Source: Asanoa ferruginea (GTDB taxonomy: Bacteria > Actinomycetota > Actinomycetes > Mycobacteriales > Micromonosporaceae). From it: DNA of 64,000 nt. The notes under the pieces are model-generated. The model was not told the DNA's origin. It did no database searches and saw nothing but the letters and a program-made list of their open reading frames with translations. A program made the translations under genes and the position numbers. Below, piece after piece: positions 24,426 through 33,834 of this stretch. Within the stretch, counting starts at the first letter, position 1. Each line of letters opens with the position of its first letter. The stretch covers positions 5,146,001-5,210,000 of the forward strand of contig NZ_QUMQ01000001.1 of assembly GCF_003387075.1 (NCBI RefSeq), in the 5' to 3' direction.

Positions 24426-24932
24426 TCACGCGCTCAGCGTCGTCCCGAACTTCGTGGTGATGTAGCCGCCGATCGATTCGAGCAGCTCCCGGGGCACCGG
24501 TCGGGGCCGCATCCGGCGGTCGTCGTCGCGCTCCAGCCACGCCAATTGCTGGGAGCCCCGGGCGACCAGCTCGGCGGGGCCGGCGGATACCCGCCAATAC
24601 TCGAACTCCAAGGTCATCCGGTTCTGGGTGACGTCGGACATCCACAGATGCATACAGATTTCGTCGAATGCTTCGGTCTCGATGAAATAGTCACACCGGC
24701 ACCAGGTGGTGACCAAGGCGTAGCGGTCGCCGAGTTCGCGGACCACCCAGTCGCCGGTCTCCTTCAGGAACAGCTCCCGGCAGTGCCCCTGCCACTTGAC
24801 GTACTGCGAGAAATAAACGTTTCCGGTCGCGTTCGTCTCCTCCAGGGAAACCACCCGTCGATATGCGAAATATGGTTGGCGTGGGTTGCCGTGTGTGCAT
24901 TCGATATCGGGAGTGTCATATTGCGTATGCAT
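24426..24932 (-). CDS. Enediyne-type hotdog thioesterase (E10/TEBC family)
   Basis: 168 residues from the ATG at 24932 (a TTG at 24941 is an alternative). The segment EETNATGNVYFSQYVKWQG followed by HCRELFLKE is the signature of enediyne thioesterases such as CalE7 and SgcE10, including the Asn and Arg region used for hydrolysis and decarboxylation. The rest is a 4-hydroxybenzoyl-CoA-thioesterase-like hotdog fold. It releases the polyene chain from the enediyne PKS in known systems. Unusually, it is not next to the PKS gene but heads the divergent operon with the carrier-protein enzymes. Confidence 0.92.
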   Translation of the reverse strand: MHTQYDTPDIECTHGNPRQPYFAYRRVVSLEETNATGNVYFSQYVKWQGHCRELFLKETGDWVVRELGDRYALVTTWCRCDYFIETEAFDEICMHLWMSDVTQNRMTLEFEYWRVSAGPAELVARGSQQLAWLERDDDRRMRPRPVPRELLESIGGYITTKFGTTLSA

Positions 24933-24976
24933 ATCGCCCAAGCGTACTGACGCGGTCTCTGGCCGGCACTGCGGAT

Positions 24977-24986
24977 GTTGCGCAAC
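24977..24986. promoter_or_regulatory. GTTGCGCAAC palindrome between divergent core operons
   Basis: A perfect 10-bp palindrome in the 145-base gap between the thioesterase operon (-) and the unbV-unbU-pksE operon (+), with another GCGCAA a few bases on. The half-site is shared with 12811-12825. A cluster regulator site is plausible, for example for the flavodoxin-AraC fusion protein, but this is inference. Confidence 0.4.
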
Positions 24987-25077
24987 CAGCGCAAGGAACG
25001 CAGGGTATGGGGAGCGCTACTCGGCGGTATCGTCGCCACTGAATGTGACCGGACATCGCTAACACGGGGGGTAAGCC

Positions 25078-27024
25078 TTGTCGTCTCAGACTGCACCCGC
25101 GCCCCAACAGCCCAACCGGCCGACCGGCCGGGCCCGGCACCACCTCGTTCGCCTCCTCGCCCTCGTCGCCGTGCTGGCGGTGGGCTGGGCGACCGAACTG
25201 CCCCGGCCGTCGGCCGCTGAGGTCCGCCGGGTCGCGAGCGGGTTCGCCTTCGCGCCCACCGAGTTGCGGCCGGTTTCGGTCGACGGCTTCAAGACACAAC
25301 GCCCGGTCGCGCCGCACCTGTCGAAGCTGCGGACCTGGATGTCCGGCGTCGGCGCCTCGATCGCGCTGACCGACCTACAGGGTTCCGGGTTCAGTCGCGA
25401 CCTCTGCTGGGTGGACCCGCGGACCGACACCGTCACGATCACCCCGGCCCCCGGAACGCCCGCGGCGTACGCCCCGTTCGCGGTGGATCCGGCGCCGTTG
25501 ACCTACAGCCGCGCGACCATGGCACCGACCGGTTGCCTGCCCGGTGACTTCGACGAGGACGGCTCGACCGACCTGCTCGTCTACTACTGGGGACGGACCC
25601 CGGTGGTCTTCCTCCGCTCGCCTGCCACGCCACTGTCGGCTGCGGCGTTCCGGCCGCTGGAGCTCTGGCCGGGTGCGGAGCGCTGGTATACCGACTCCGT
25701 CAACCGCGCCGACGTCGATGGTGACGGGCACCCCGATCTGATCATCGGCAACTACTTCCCGGACGGCGCCCGCATCCTCGACGCCACCGCCGAGCACGAC
25801 CCGGCGTTCCAGATGAACGACTCGATGGCGAGCGCCTTCAACGGCGGCCGGAACCACATCATGCTGTGGCGCCCCGGTGCCGCCGGGTCCCTACCGTTCC
25901 AGGACGCCGGCGCGGTGTTCGGCGAGAAGGTCGCGCACGGCTGGACGCTGGCGATCGGCGCGCAGGACTTCAACGGCGATGGGCTTCCGGAGCTCTACTT
26001 CGCCAACGACTTCGGCCCCGACCGGCTGATGGTCAACCGCTCGACGCCGGGTCAGGTGCGGTTCACCGAGGTGACCGGGAGCCGTGACTTCACCACGCCC
26101 AAGTCCAAGTCGCTCGGGCACGACTCCTTCAAGGGCATGGGTGTCGACTTCGGCGACCTCAATGGTGACGGCCGCACCGACATGTTCGTCAGCAACATCT
26201 CGTCGCAGCGCGGTCTGATGGAGACCAACTTCGCCTGGGTCAACACCGGCGACCCGGTCGCGGTCGGCGCGGAAGCACCGTTCGCCGAGCGCAGCGACTC
26301 GTTGCACGTGGCCCGCACCGGCTGGGGTTGGGACGCCAAGATCGACGACTTCGCCAACGACGGCCGCCCGGAGATCGTCCAGGCGACCGGTTTCGCCTAC
26401 GGCAAGCACGACACCTGGCCGCAGGTGGCGGAGCTGGCGATGGAGAACGACCAGTTGGTCAAGCACCCGACCAACTGGATGCAGTCCAGCGACGACTGGG
26501 GCCTGGCCGCGCACGACCAGCCCGCCTTCCTCGCCTGGGACGGCGACCGGTTCGTCGACGTCACCACCGAGTTGGGGCTCGACCAGGGCATCACCCGGGC
26601 CATCGCCACTGGCGACGTCGACGGCGACGGGCGGCTCGACCTGGCGATCGCCGGTCAATGGGGACCGTCGTTCTTCTACCGCAACACCACGCCCGACGCG
26701 GGGCTCTCGCTCGACCTCCGGTTGCTCCGGCCGCTGGCGTCCGGTGGGACACCGACGGTCACCCGCGACGTCGCGGTGCGGGGAATTCCGGTGATCGGCG
26801 CTCGCGCGACGGTCACCCTCCCGAGCGGAGACCGCTACACCGCGCAGGTCGACGGCGGGAACGGCCACGCCAGCGCACGGAGCACCGACCTGCACTTCGG
26901 GCTCGGTGAGCTGCCGGCGGGCACGCCGATAGCGGTCCGCGTCGACTGGCGGTCGACGGACGGGACCCAGCAGTCCCGCGACTACACCGTGACAGCCGGG
27001 CGATGGTCCATCGTCCTCGGGTGA
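25078..27024 (+). CDS. unbV: UnbV-type enediyne biosynthesis protein (FG-GAP repeats + ASPIC/UnbV domain)
   Basis: 648 residues from a TTG start with a GGGGGG stretch upstream. An N-terminal hydrophobic signal/anchor (HLVRLLALVAVLAVGWATEL) is followed by FG-GAP/VCBS-type repeats with calcium-binding loops DFDEDGSTDL (about 157), DVDGDGHPDL (about 211), DFNGDGLPEL (about 297), DLNGDGRTDM (about 360) and DVDGDGRLDL (about 514). It ends in an ASPIC/UnbV domain (GARATVTLPSGDRY, VDGGNGHASARS, LHFGLGE). UnbV (E4) belongs to the conserved enediyne PKS cassette; its chemical function is not established. It is first in the rightward core operon. Confidence 0.92.
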   Translation: MSSQTAPAPQQPNRPTGRARHHLVRLLALVAVLAVGWATELPRPSAAEVRRVASGFAFAPTELRPVSVDGFKTQRPVAPHLSKLRTWMSGVGASIALTDLQGSGFSRDLCWVDPRTDTVTITPAPGTPAAYAPFAVDPAPLTYSRATMAPTGCLPGDFDEDGSTDLLVYYWGRTPVVFLRSPATPLSAAAFRPLELWPGAERWYTDSVNRADVDGDGHPDLIIGNYFPDGARILDATAEHDPAFQMNDSMASAFNGGRNHIMLWRPGAAGSLPFQDAGAVFGEKVAHGWTLAIGAQDFNGDGLPELYFANDFGPDRLMVNRSTPGQVRFTEVTGSRDFTTPKSKSLGHDSFKGMGVDFGDLNGDGRTDMFVSNISSQRGLMETNFAWVNTGDPVAVGAEAPFAERSDSLHVARTGWGWDAKIDDFANDGRPEIVQATGFAYGKHDTWPQVAELAMENDQLVKHPTNWMQSSDDWGLAAHDQPAFLAWDGDRFVDVTTELGLDQGITRAIATGDVDGDGRLDLAIAGQWGPSFFYRNTTPDAGLSLDLRLLRPLASGGTPTVTRDVAVRGIPVIGARATVTLPSGDRYTAQVDGGNGHASARSTDLHFGLGELPAGTPIAVRVDWRSTDGTQQSRDYTVTAGRWSIVLG

Positions 27025-27039
27025 AAAGGGGGGAACCAG

Positions 27040-28044
27040 ATGGTTGCCGAGGAAGTGCTGACGAGGTCGGCGGCCCCGAGCGCACCGGCGCCGAAGGTCA
27101 TCGACAAGCGGGTGGCCGCGCTGAAGCGGTTCGCGATCTCGATCACCGTGTTCAACATCGTCGGGCGGCTCTGGCTCGGGTTCGAGACCTCGTGGGCGTC
27201 GCTGTGCGTCGCGCTGCTCACCGCGTACACGGCCGAGTTGTTCTTCGAATTTGTCGACGCGAAGGCGAGCGGGCGCCGGCCACGTTACGAGGGCGGGCTC
27301 CGGAGTTTCGTCATCTTTTTGCTCCCCGGGCACATCGGCGCCGTGGCGATCTCGATGCTGCTCTATCCCGGCGGCGAGCTGTGGCCGTTCGTCTTCGCGG
27401 TGACCGTCGCCAGCGCCGGCAAATACCTCTTCCAGGCACCGGTGAACGGCAAGCTGCGGCACGTGCTGAACCCCTCCAACCTGGGGATCTCGGCCACGCT
27501 GCTGGTGTTCCCGTGGGTGGGTGTCGGGCTGCCCTACCAGTTCACCGAGACCACCTCGGGGATCGTCGACTGGATCATCCCGCTCGCCCTGTTCGCGAGC
27601 GGCATCATGCTCAACTCGAAGCTCACCGGCAAGATGCCGCTGGTCCTGAGCTGGCTGGGGTTCTTCGCACTACAGGCGGTGCTGCGGGGTTTGGACCCGA
27701 CCGTCTCGCTGGTCGGCGCGCTGGCTCCGATGACCGGCCTCGCGTTCCTGCTCTTCACCACCTACATGATCACGGATCCTGGTAGCACCCCCGTGCGGCC
27801 GCTCAACCAGGTGGCATTCGGCGCGGCCTGCGCCGCTTGTTACGCCGGCTTCATGCTGCTGCACATCGCGTACGGGATCTTCTACAGCGTGGTCGTGGTG
27901 TGCGCGATCCGGGGCGGCTACCTGTGGTTCCGCCACTGGCGCGGGATCCGGACGCAGCGTGCCCAGGCGAGCGTGCCCGAGGCCGGTCAGCAGCTGTCCG
28001 CTCCGACCGGCACCGCGGTGCCGGCGATGACCCTGAGTGAGTGA
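27040..28044 (+). CDS. unbU: UnbU-type integral membrane enediyne biosynthesis protein
   Basis: 334 residues with about eight to ten membrane helices, resembling the RnfD/NqrB-like membrane fold. The family hallmarks seen are YEGGLRSFVIFLLPGHIGAVA, KYLFQAPVNGKLRHVLNPSNLGI and the TYMITDPGSTP loop. UnbU (E5) is one of the conserved enediyne cassette proteins; by fold it could be a flavin-linked membrane electron-transfer subunit, but this is not proven. It lies 15 bases after unbV and six bases before pksE, so one transcript is likely. Confidence 0.92.
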   Translation: MVAEEVLTRSAAPSAPAPKVIDKRVAALKRFAISITVFNIVGRLWLGFETSWASLCVALLTAYTAELFFEFVDAKASGRRPRYEGGLRSFVIFLLPGHIGAVAISMLLYPGGELWPFVFAVTVASAGKYLFQAPVNGKLRHVLNPSNLGISATLLVFPWVGVGLPYQFTETTSGIVDWIIPLALFASGIMLNSKLTGKMPLVLSWLGFFALQAVLRGLDPTVSLVGALAPMTGLAFLLFTTYMITDPGSTPVRPLNQVAFGAACAACYAGFMLLHIAYGIFYSVVVVCAIRGGYLWFRHWRGIRTQRAQASVPEAGQQLSAPTGTAVPAMTLSE

Positions 28045-28050
28045 GGGATC

Positions 28051-31000
28051 ATGGCGAACACCAGGATCGCAATCGTCGGACTCGCCTGCCAATACCCGGA
28101 GGCGGCCGCACCCGCCCTGCTGTGGCGCAATGTGCTGGCCGGGCGCCGCTCGTTCCGGGAGATCCCGCCGGAGCGGCTCAACCTCGACGACTATCACTCA
28201 CCCGACCGCTCGGCGCCGGATGCCACCTACAACCGCTACGCCGCTCTGCTCGACGACTACCAGTTCGACCGGGTCGCGTTCAACGTCCCCGGCCCGGCCT
28301 ACCGCAGCAGCGACATCGCGCACTGGCTGGCCCTCGACGTGGCCAAGCGGTCCCTCGACGACGCCGGTTTCGCCGACCTGCCGATCGACCGGCGCCGCGT
28401 GTCCGTCCTCATGGGAAACACGCTGACCGGCGACTACACCCGCAGCGGCGTGCTCCGGCTGCGCTGGCCTTATGTGCGGCGCGCCGTCGCCGCGGCACTC
28501 GCCGAGCGGGGCCTGGCCGATCAGCTCGGGCAGCTCCTCCCGGAGCTCGAGCGCACCTTCAAGGAGCCGTTCCAGCCGATCAACGAGGAGAGCCTGGCCG
28601 GCGGGCTGTCAAACACCATCGCCGGCCGGATCTGCAACTTCTTCGATTTCGGTGGCGGCGGCTACACCATCGACGGCGCCTGTTCGTCGTCGCTGCTGAC
28701 AGTCATCCACTCCGCGATCGCGTTGCAGCGTGGCGACGTCGACCTGGCGCTGGCCGGCGGCGTCGACCTGAGCATCGATCCGTTCGAGCTGGTCGGGTTC
28801 GCCAAGACCAGCGCGCTGGCCGAGACGCTGATGCGGATCTACGACGAGCGCTCCGAGGGCTTCTGGCCCGGCGAGGGCTGTGGCGTGGTCACGCTGGTGC
28901 GGGAGGCCGACGCGATCCGCTGGGGGTTGCGGGTCTACGCGACGATCACCGGGTTCGGCATCTCCTCCGACGGGCACGGCGGCATCACCCGTCCCGAGGT
29001 CGACGGTCACGCCCTGGCCATGCGCCGGGCGTACGACGCGGCCGGTTACGGCCCGGACCTGGTCGAGCTCTTCGAAGGGCACGGCACCGGCACCCGGGTC
29101 GGTGACGCGGCGGAGGTCGCCGCCATCTCGCGGCTGCGGCGCACGGCGGGTGCGAGCGACGTCGCCGCCCTGGGGTCGATCAAGGCGAACATCGGCCACA
29201 CCAAGGCCGCCGCCGGTGTCGCGGGACTGATCAAAGTGGTGCTGAGCGTGCACAGCGGCGTGTTGCCGCCGACCACCGGCTCCGAGGCGCCATTGGCCGA
29301 GCTGCGCGGGCCCGACCGGGTGCTGGAGGTGCGGCGGGGTGCGCGCGAGTGGAGCAGCGACGTCCGCCGGGCCGCGGTCAGTGCCGTGGGCTTCGGTGGC
29401 ATCAACACCCACGTCACCGTCGAGCAGTCGCACGCCGGCCAGCCGGCCCGGCTCTGGGCGGTCGACTCGGCGGTGGCGTCCACCGGGCAGGACGCCGAGC
29501 TGATCCCGTTCGCGGCCGCGTCCCTGCCGGAGCTGGCCAGGCAGAGCCGGGAGCTGGCCGCGGCGGCCCGCGATCTGACCTTCGGGCGGATGAGCGACCT
29601 GGCCGTCCACGCCGCCCGGGCCACGCTTCCGGGCCAGCGGGCCCGGGCGGCGGTGGTCGCCCGCACACCGAAGGAGCTGGCCGAGGGCTGCGCCGAGCTG
29701 GCCGATCGCATCGAGGCCGGTGTGCCGCGGCACGTCGGGCCGGACTACTCCTTCTCGGCTTCGGCCGACGCGCCACGGATCGGCTTCGTGTTCTCCGGCC
29801 AGGGCTCGCCGGTGCGTCTCGACGCGGGCTCGCTTGGCCGCCGGTTCCCGGCCGCGCAAGCGGTGCTCGACGGGGCCGGGCTGCCGGACACGACCACTGT
29901 GGACACCGCGGTCGCGCAGCCGGCGACCGTGGCGGTTTCGGCCGCTGCGTTGGCGGTTCTCGGCGCGCTCGGCGTCGAGGCGACCGTCGCCGTCGGCCAC
30001 AGCCTCGGCGAGCTCACCGCGCTGCACTGGGCGGGCGTGTTCACCCGCGCCGAGCTGATCGACCTGGCCACCACCCGCGGCCGGGCGATGGCCGCGTGCA
30101 CCGCCGAGCGGGGCGCGATGGTCGAGTTGGGAACCGACGTCGAGACCGCGGCCGACCTGATCGCCGACCTACCGCTCTCGGTGGCCGCGGTCAACGCGGC
30201 CGACCGCACCGTGGTCTCGGGCGCCGAGGCCGCCATCCAGACCTGCCGGCGCCGTGCCGCGACCCGGAGCATCCGGGCCACCCCGCTGCGGGTGTCCCAC
30301 GCGTTCCACTCCGATCTGGTCGCGCCGGCCGCGCCGGCGATCACCGCGTGGTTCCCGCCAGGTACCGCCGAACGCGTGGTCCAGCGTCCGGTGGTCTCCA
30401 CCGTTACCGGGGCCGTGCTGTCCGGGCGGGTGTCGATCGAGCGGCTGCTGGTCGAGCAGGTGACCGCGCCGGTGTTGTTCACCGACGCGCTCGAGGCCGC
30501 GGCCGACCGGTGCGACCTGCTCGTCGAGGTCGGCCCCGGACGGATCCTGGCCGACCTCGCCGCGGCGGCCGGGTTGCCGGCCCTGTCGGTCGATGCCGGC
30601 GCGTACGGCTTCGCGCCGTTCCTCGGCGTCGTCGGTGCGGCGTATGCCCTCGGCTCGCCGGTCGCGCTCGACGCGCTGGTCGCCAACCGGATCGCCGTGG
30701 TCAGCGATCCGCTGCGCCGGCCCACCTATCTGGTCAACCCGTGCGAGCAGTTGCCCGCCCCGACGGTGCGGCTGGAACCTGCGCCGGAGCCTGAACCGGC
30801 GGCGGAGCTTCAACCGGGGGCGCCGCCGGAGGTTTCCGAGCGCGGCGACATCGCCCGGGTGGTTCGCGACCTCATCGCCGCCCGGACCGAGTTGCCGGCC
30901 GACGCGGTCAGCGACGGCAGCACGTTCCTGGTCGACCTCAAGCTCAACTCGATCGCGGTGGCCCAGATAGCCGCGGACGCGGCCCGGGACACCGGGCGCG

Positions 31001-33834
31001 AGCCGCTGGCGGCGCCACACGAACTGGCCGAGGGCAACGTCCGCGAGCTGATCGAGATGCTGGAACGCAGTCCGGCGGCCGGCGAGGGCGGCCGCACCGA
31101 GGAGGCGCCGGGCGCCGGCGAGTGGGTGCGGACCTTCGCCGTCGACTGGGTGCCGCGTCGGCGTGGCGGGCCGCGCCGGGCCGTCGCCTGGGAGCTGCCG
31201 GATGACTGTCCGCCGGCGGTGCGGGCGGTCTTCGGAGACGAGGGCCGGGGTTCATACGACGCGCCGCGCGGTCTCGTGCTTTCCCTCGAACCGATCGTCA
31301 CCGAGCACGATGCGATCCGCGCGATCCAGCGCCTTGCCGAGGTCGCCGATGACCGCACCGCCCGCCGGGTGGTGGTGTGTCACTCCGGTGGTGCGGCCAG
31401 CCTCGTGCGGACGTTGCACGCGGAGCGGCCCGACCTGCCGGTGCGCCTGCTCGACACGTCCATGCTCGCGGGCCTCGCGCCGGGAGAGCACCGGCAGCTG
31501 CGGCGGGAGTGCGAGATCGGTGACGGCTTCGAGGAGCTGCGGCTCGACGATGGCCGCGTCACGGTGCCGAGGCTGGTCGAGCAGGCCGTGAGCGGCCGGA
31601 CCCGCCGTCTCGGCGCCGAAGACACCGTGCTGGTCACGGGCGGCGGCAAAGGCATCGGCGCCGAGGCCGCACTCGCGCTCGGCCGCACCTTCGGGGCCCG
31701 GGTCGCCGTGGTCGGCCGATCCGACCCCGACGACGACGCCGAGCTGGCGGCCAACCTCGACCGGATGCGGGCGCTCGGCGTCCCGGTGCGATACGAACGG
31801 GCCGACATCACGGACCCGGCGTCGCTGCGCGCGGCCGTCCGGCTGATCGAAAACGACCTCGGCCCGGTGACCGGCGTTGTGCACGCGGCCGGCGTCAACG
31901 AGCCTGGCCTGCTCACCGCGCTGGACCCGGAGTCGATCGCCGCGACCTGGCGCACCAAAGTGGACGGGCTGCGACAGCTCACCGCCGTCGTCGATCCGGA
32001 CCGGTTGCGGCTACTCGTGGTGTTCAGCTCGCTCATCGGCCGCACCGGGATGCGCGGCGAGGGCCACTACGCCGTCGCCAACGAGCGGGTCCGGGCGGAG
32101 GTGGCTGAGTTCGCCGCCGCCCACCCGGAATGCAAGTGCCTGTCCGTCGACTGGTCGGTGTGGTCGGGCGTCGGCATGGGTGCCAAGCTCGGGGTCCTCG
32201 AGTCATTGGTGCGGGCCGGCATCCGCCCGATACCGCCGGAAGCCGGCATCGCGACCCTGCTGGAGTTGATCTCCGCGGACGGCGACGTGGCGCCGATCGT
32301 CAGCGGCCGGTTCGGTCTCGCGGCCACCACCCTGCCGATGCGCGACGACGAGGTGCCCTTCCTGCGGTTCGTGGAGAAGCCGCTGGTCCGCTATCCCGGC
32401 ATCGAGCTGGTGGTCGAGGCGACGCTGGCCCGCGAGACCGACCGCTATCTGGCCGACCACGCACTCAACGGGGCGCTCCTCTTCCCGATGGTGGCCGGCC
32501 TGGAGGCGATGGCACAGGTGGCACACGCCCTCACCGGCCGCGCACCGGTTGCGCGGGTGCTCGACCTGCGGCTCAGCCAGCCCATCTCGGTGCCGGTCGA
32601 CGGCACGCTGCGGATCCAGATCGCGGGTCTCGTCCGGCCGGACGGCCTGGTCGACGTGTGCGTCCGCAGCGAGGCCACGAGCTTCGGCGCGGAGCATTTC
32701 CGGGCCACCTTCGACTTCGACGACCGCGGCACGCCGCCGCCAGAGGCGAGCCGCCGGCCGGAGCTGCTCGCCAGCTCCGCCGACATCGTGACGGCCCTCT
32801 ACTCGGACCTGCTCTTTCATGGGCCCCGATTTCAGCTCGCGCGCGGCTTCCGCCGGTTGGAGAGCGTGCGGTGCCGCGCCGACGTCGACGCGCGGGAGGC
32901 CGGTCGCTGGTTCGTCGACTACCTTCCGCAGGATCTGCTCCTCGGCGACCTGGCCGCTCGGGACGCGAGCCTGCACGCCGCGCAGTCGTGCATTCCGCAC
33001 CGCCGGTTGCTGCCGGCCGGTGCCGACGAGGTGCGGTTCCGGCGACCGTCGCCGGCCGCCGTGCTCGACGTGGAGTCCACCGAGCGTGGCCGCGGCGACC
33101 GCGATCTCGTCTTCGACCTGACGGTGCGCGACGACGGCGGCGCCGTCACCGAGACCTGGCGGGGGATGCGGCTGCGGGCCGTCGACGACCTGCCGGTCAC
33201 CAAGACCTGGCCGGTGGAACTGATCGCCGCATACCTGGAGCGGACCCTGGGCCTGCGCTGGGGCGCGGGCGTCGCCTGCCGGGTGACCCTCGCCGACACC
33301 TCGGGCCTCGACCGCGACCAACGTGGAGCGCGTGCCGTCGCGCTGGCCACCGGCGACACGCAGACGCTGGTCCACCGCCCGGACGGGAAGCCGGAACTGG
33401 TCTCCGGTGCCGGGATCTCGCTGTCCCACGCGGGCAGCTACACGCTCGCCCTGGTCAGCGATGCCCCGGTCGGAGTCGATCTGGAGCCGGTCGGGCACCG
33501 GCCCCGCCCGTCCTGGCAGGGCATGCTCGGCGCGACGAACGACGCGCTCGCCGAGGCGATCGCCGAGTCCGGTGGGGAAGACTACGACGTCAGCGCCACC
33601 CGCGTCTGGTCGGCGGTGGAGTGCCTCCGCAAGCTCGGCGAGGCCGGCGCGGTGCCGTTACGGCTGGACCAGCCGCCACAGGATGGCTGGTGCACGCTGT
33701 CGTCCGGGCCGCTGCGCGTCACCACCGCGGTCATCCGCCTGCCCGGCCTCGACGGCGGCGTCGTGGTCGCGGCCGTACGGCGGACCGCACCGGAGCCGGC
33801 GACCCTGCGCACCGGGGCGGAGGCCGGCCGATGA
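28051..33834 (+). CDS. pksE: Iterative enediyne polyketide synthase (PksE)
   Basis: 1927 residues, the usual size. Domains in order: KS (1-450) with Cys211 in IDGACSSS and EGHGTGTRVGD/NIGHTKAAAG histidines; AT (about 560-900) with Ser651 in GHSLGE; ACP with phosphopantetheine Ser967 in LKLNSIAV, the enediyne-type motif; KR with nucleotide loop VTGGGKGIG (about 1193) and Tyr1340; DH with His1470 in DHALNGALLFP; and an integral phosphopantetheinyl transferase (GVDLE at about 1810, SAVECLRK at about 1857). This builds the linear polyene precursor of the warhead. Ring size (9 or 10) cannot be told from motifs alone. A rare TTA leucine codon lies at 33658-33660. The last codon overlaps the following regulator (ATGA). 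Confidence 0.97.
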   Translation: MANTRIAIVGLACQYPEAAAPALLWRNVLAGRRSFREIPPERLNLDDYHSPDRSAPDATYNRYAALLDDYQFDRVAFNVPGPAYRSSDIAHWLALDVAKRSLDDAGFADLPIDRRRVSVLMGNTLTGDYTRSGVLRLRWPYVRRAVAAALAERGLADQLGQLLPELERTFKEPFQPINEESLAGGLSNTIAGRICNFFDFGGGGYTIDGACSSSLLTVIHSAIALQRGDVDLALAGGVDLSIDPFELVGFAKTSALAETLMRIYDERSEGFWPGEGCGVVTLVREADAIRWGLRVYATITGFGISSDGHGGITRPEVDGHALAMRRAYDAAGYGPDLVELFEGHGTGTRVGDAAEVAAISRLRRTAGASDVAALGSIKANIGHTKAAAGVAGLIKVVLSVHSGVLPPTTGSEAPLAELRGPDRVLEVRRGAREWSSDVRRAAVSAVGFGGINTHVTVEQSHAGQPARLWAVDSAVASTGQDAELIPFAAASLPELARQSRELAAAARDLTFGRMSDLAVHAARATLPGQRARAAVVARTPKELAEGCAELADRIEAGVPRHVGPDYSFSASADAPRIGFVFSGQGSPVRLDAGSLGRRFPAAQAVLDGAGLPDTTTVDTAVAQPATVAVSAAALAVLGALGVEATVAVGHSLGELTALHWAGVFTRAELIDLATTRGRAMAACTAERGAMVELGTDVETAADLIADLPLSVAAVNAADRTVVSGAEAAIQTCRRRAATRSIRATPLRVSHAFHSDLVAPAAPAITAWFPPGTAERVVQRPVVSTVTGAVLSGRVSIERLLVEQVTAPVLFTDALEAAADRCDLLVEVGPGRILADLAAAAGLPALSVDAGAYGFAPFLGVVGAAYALGSPVALDALVANRIAVVSDPLRRPTYLVNPCEQLPAPTVRLEPAPEPEPAAELQPGAPPEVSERGDIARVVRDLIAARTELPADAVSDGSTFLVDLKLNSIAVAQIAADAARDTGREPLAAPHELAEGNVRELIEMLERSPAAGEGGRTEEAPGAGEWVRTFAVDWVPRRRGGPRRAVAWELPDDCPPAVRAVFGDEGRGSYDAPRGLVLSLEPIVTEHDAIRAIQRLAEVADDRTARRVVVCHSGGAASLVRTLHAERPDLPVRLLDTSMLAGLAPGEHRQLRRECEIGDGFEELRLDDGRVTVPRLVEQAVSGRTRRLGAEDTVLVTGGGKGIGAEAALALGRTFGARVAVVGRSDPDDDAELAANLDRMRALGVPVRYERADITDPASLRAAVRLIENDLGPVTGVVHAAGVNEPGLLTALDPESIAATWRTKVDGLRQLTAVVDPDRLRLLVVFSSLIGRTGMRGEGHYAVANERVRAEVAEFAAAHPECKCLSVDWSVWSGVGMGAKLGVLESLVRAGIRPIPPEAGIATLLELISADGDVAPIVSGRFGLAATTLPMRDDEVPFLRFVEKPLVRYPGIELVVEATLARETDRYLADHALNGALLFPMVAGLEAMAQVAHALTGRAPVARVLDLRLSQPISVPVDGTLRIQIAGLVRPDGLVDVCVRSEATSFGAEHFRATFDFDDRGTPPPEASRRPELLASSADIVTALYSDLLFHGPRFQLARGFRRLESVRCRADVDAREAGRWFVDYLPQDLLLGDLAARDASLHAAQSCIPHRRLLPAGADEVRFRRPSPAAVLDVESTERGRGDRDLVFDLTVRDDGGAVTETWRGMRLRAVDDLPVTKTWPVELIAAYLERTLGLRWGAGVACRVTLADTSGLDRDQRGARAVALATGDTQTLVHRPDGKPELVSGAGISLSHAGSYTLALVSDAPVGVDLEPVGHRPRPSWQGMLGATNDALAEAIAESGGEDYDVSATRVWSAVECLRKLGEAGAVPLRLDQPPQDGWCTLSSGPLRVTTAVIRLPGLDGGVVVAAVRRTAPEPATLRTGAEAGR

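Noticed and set aside
25891-27462. A minus-strand frame opposite unbV
   Set aside because: No recognisable domain, and it crosses the unbV/unbU boundary; both of those genes are well supported.
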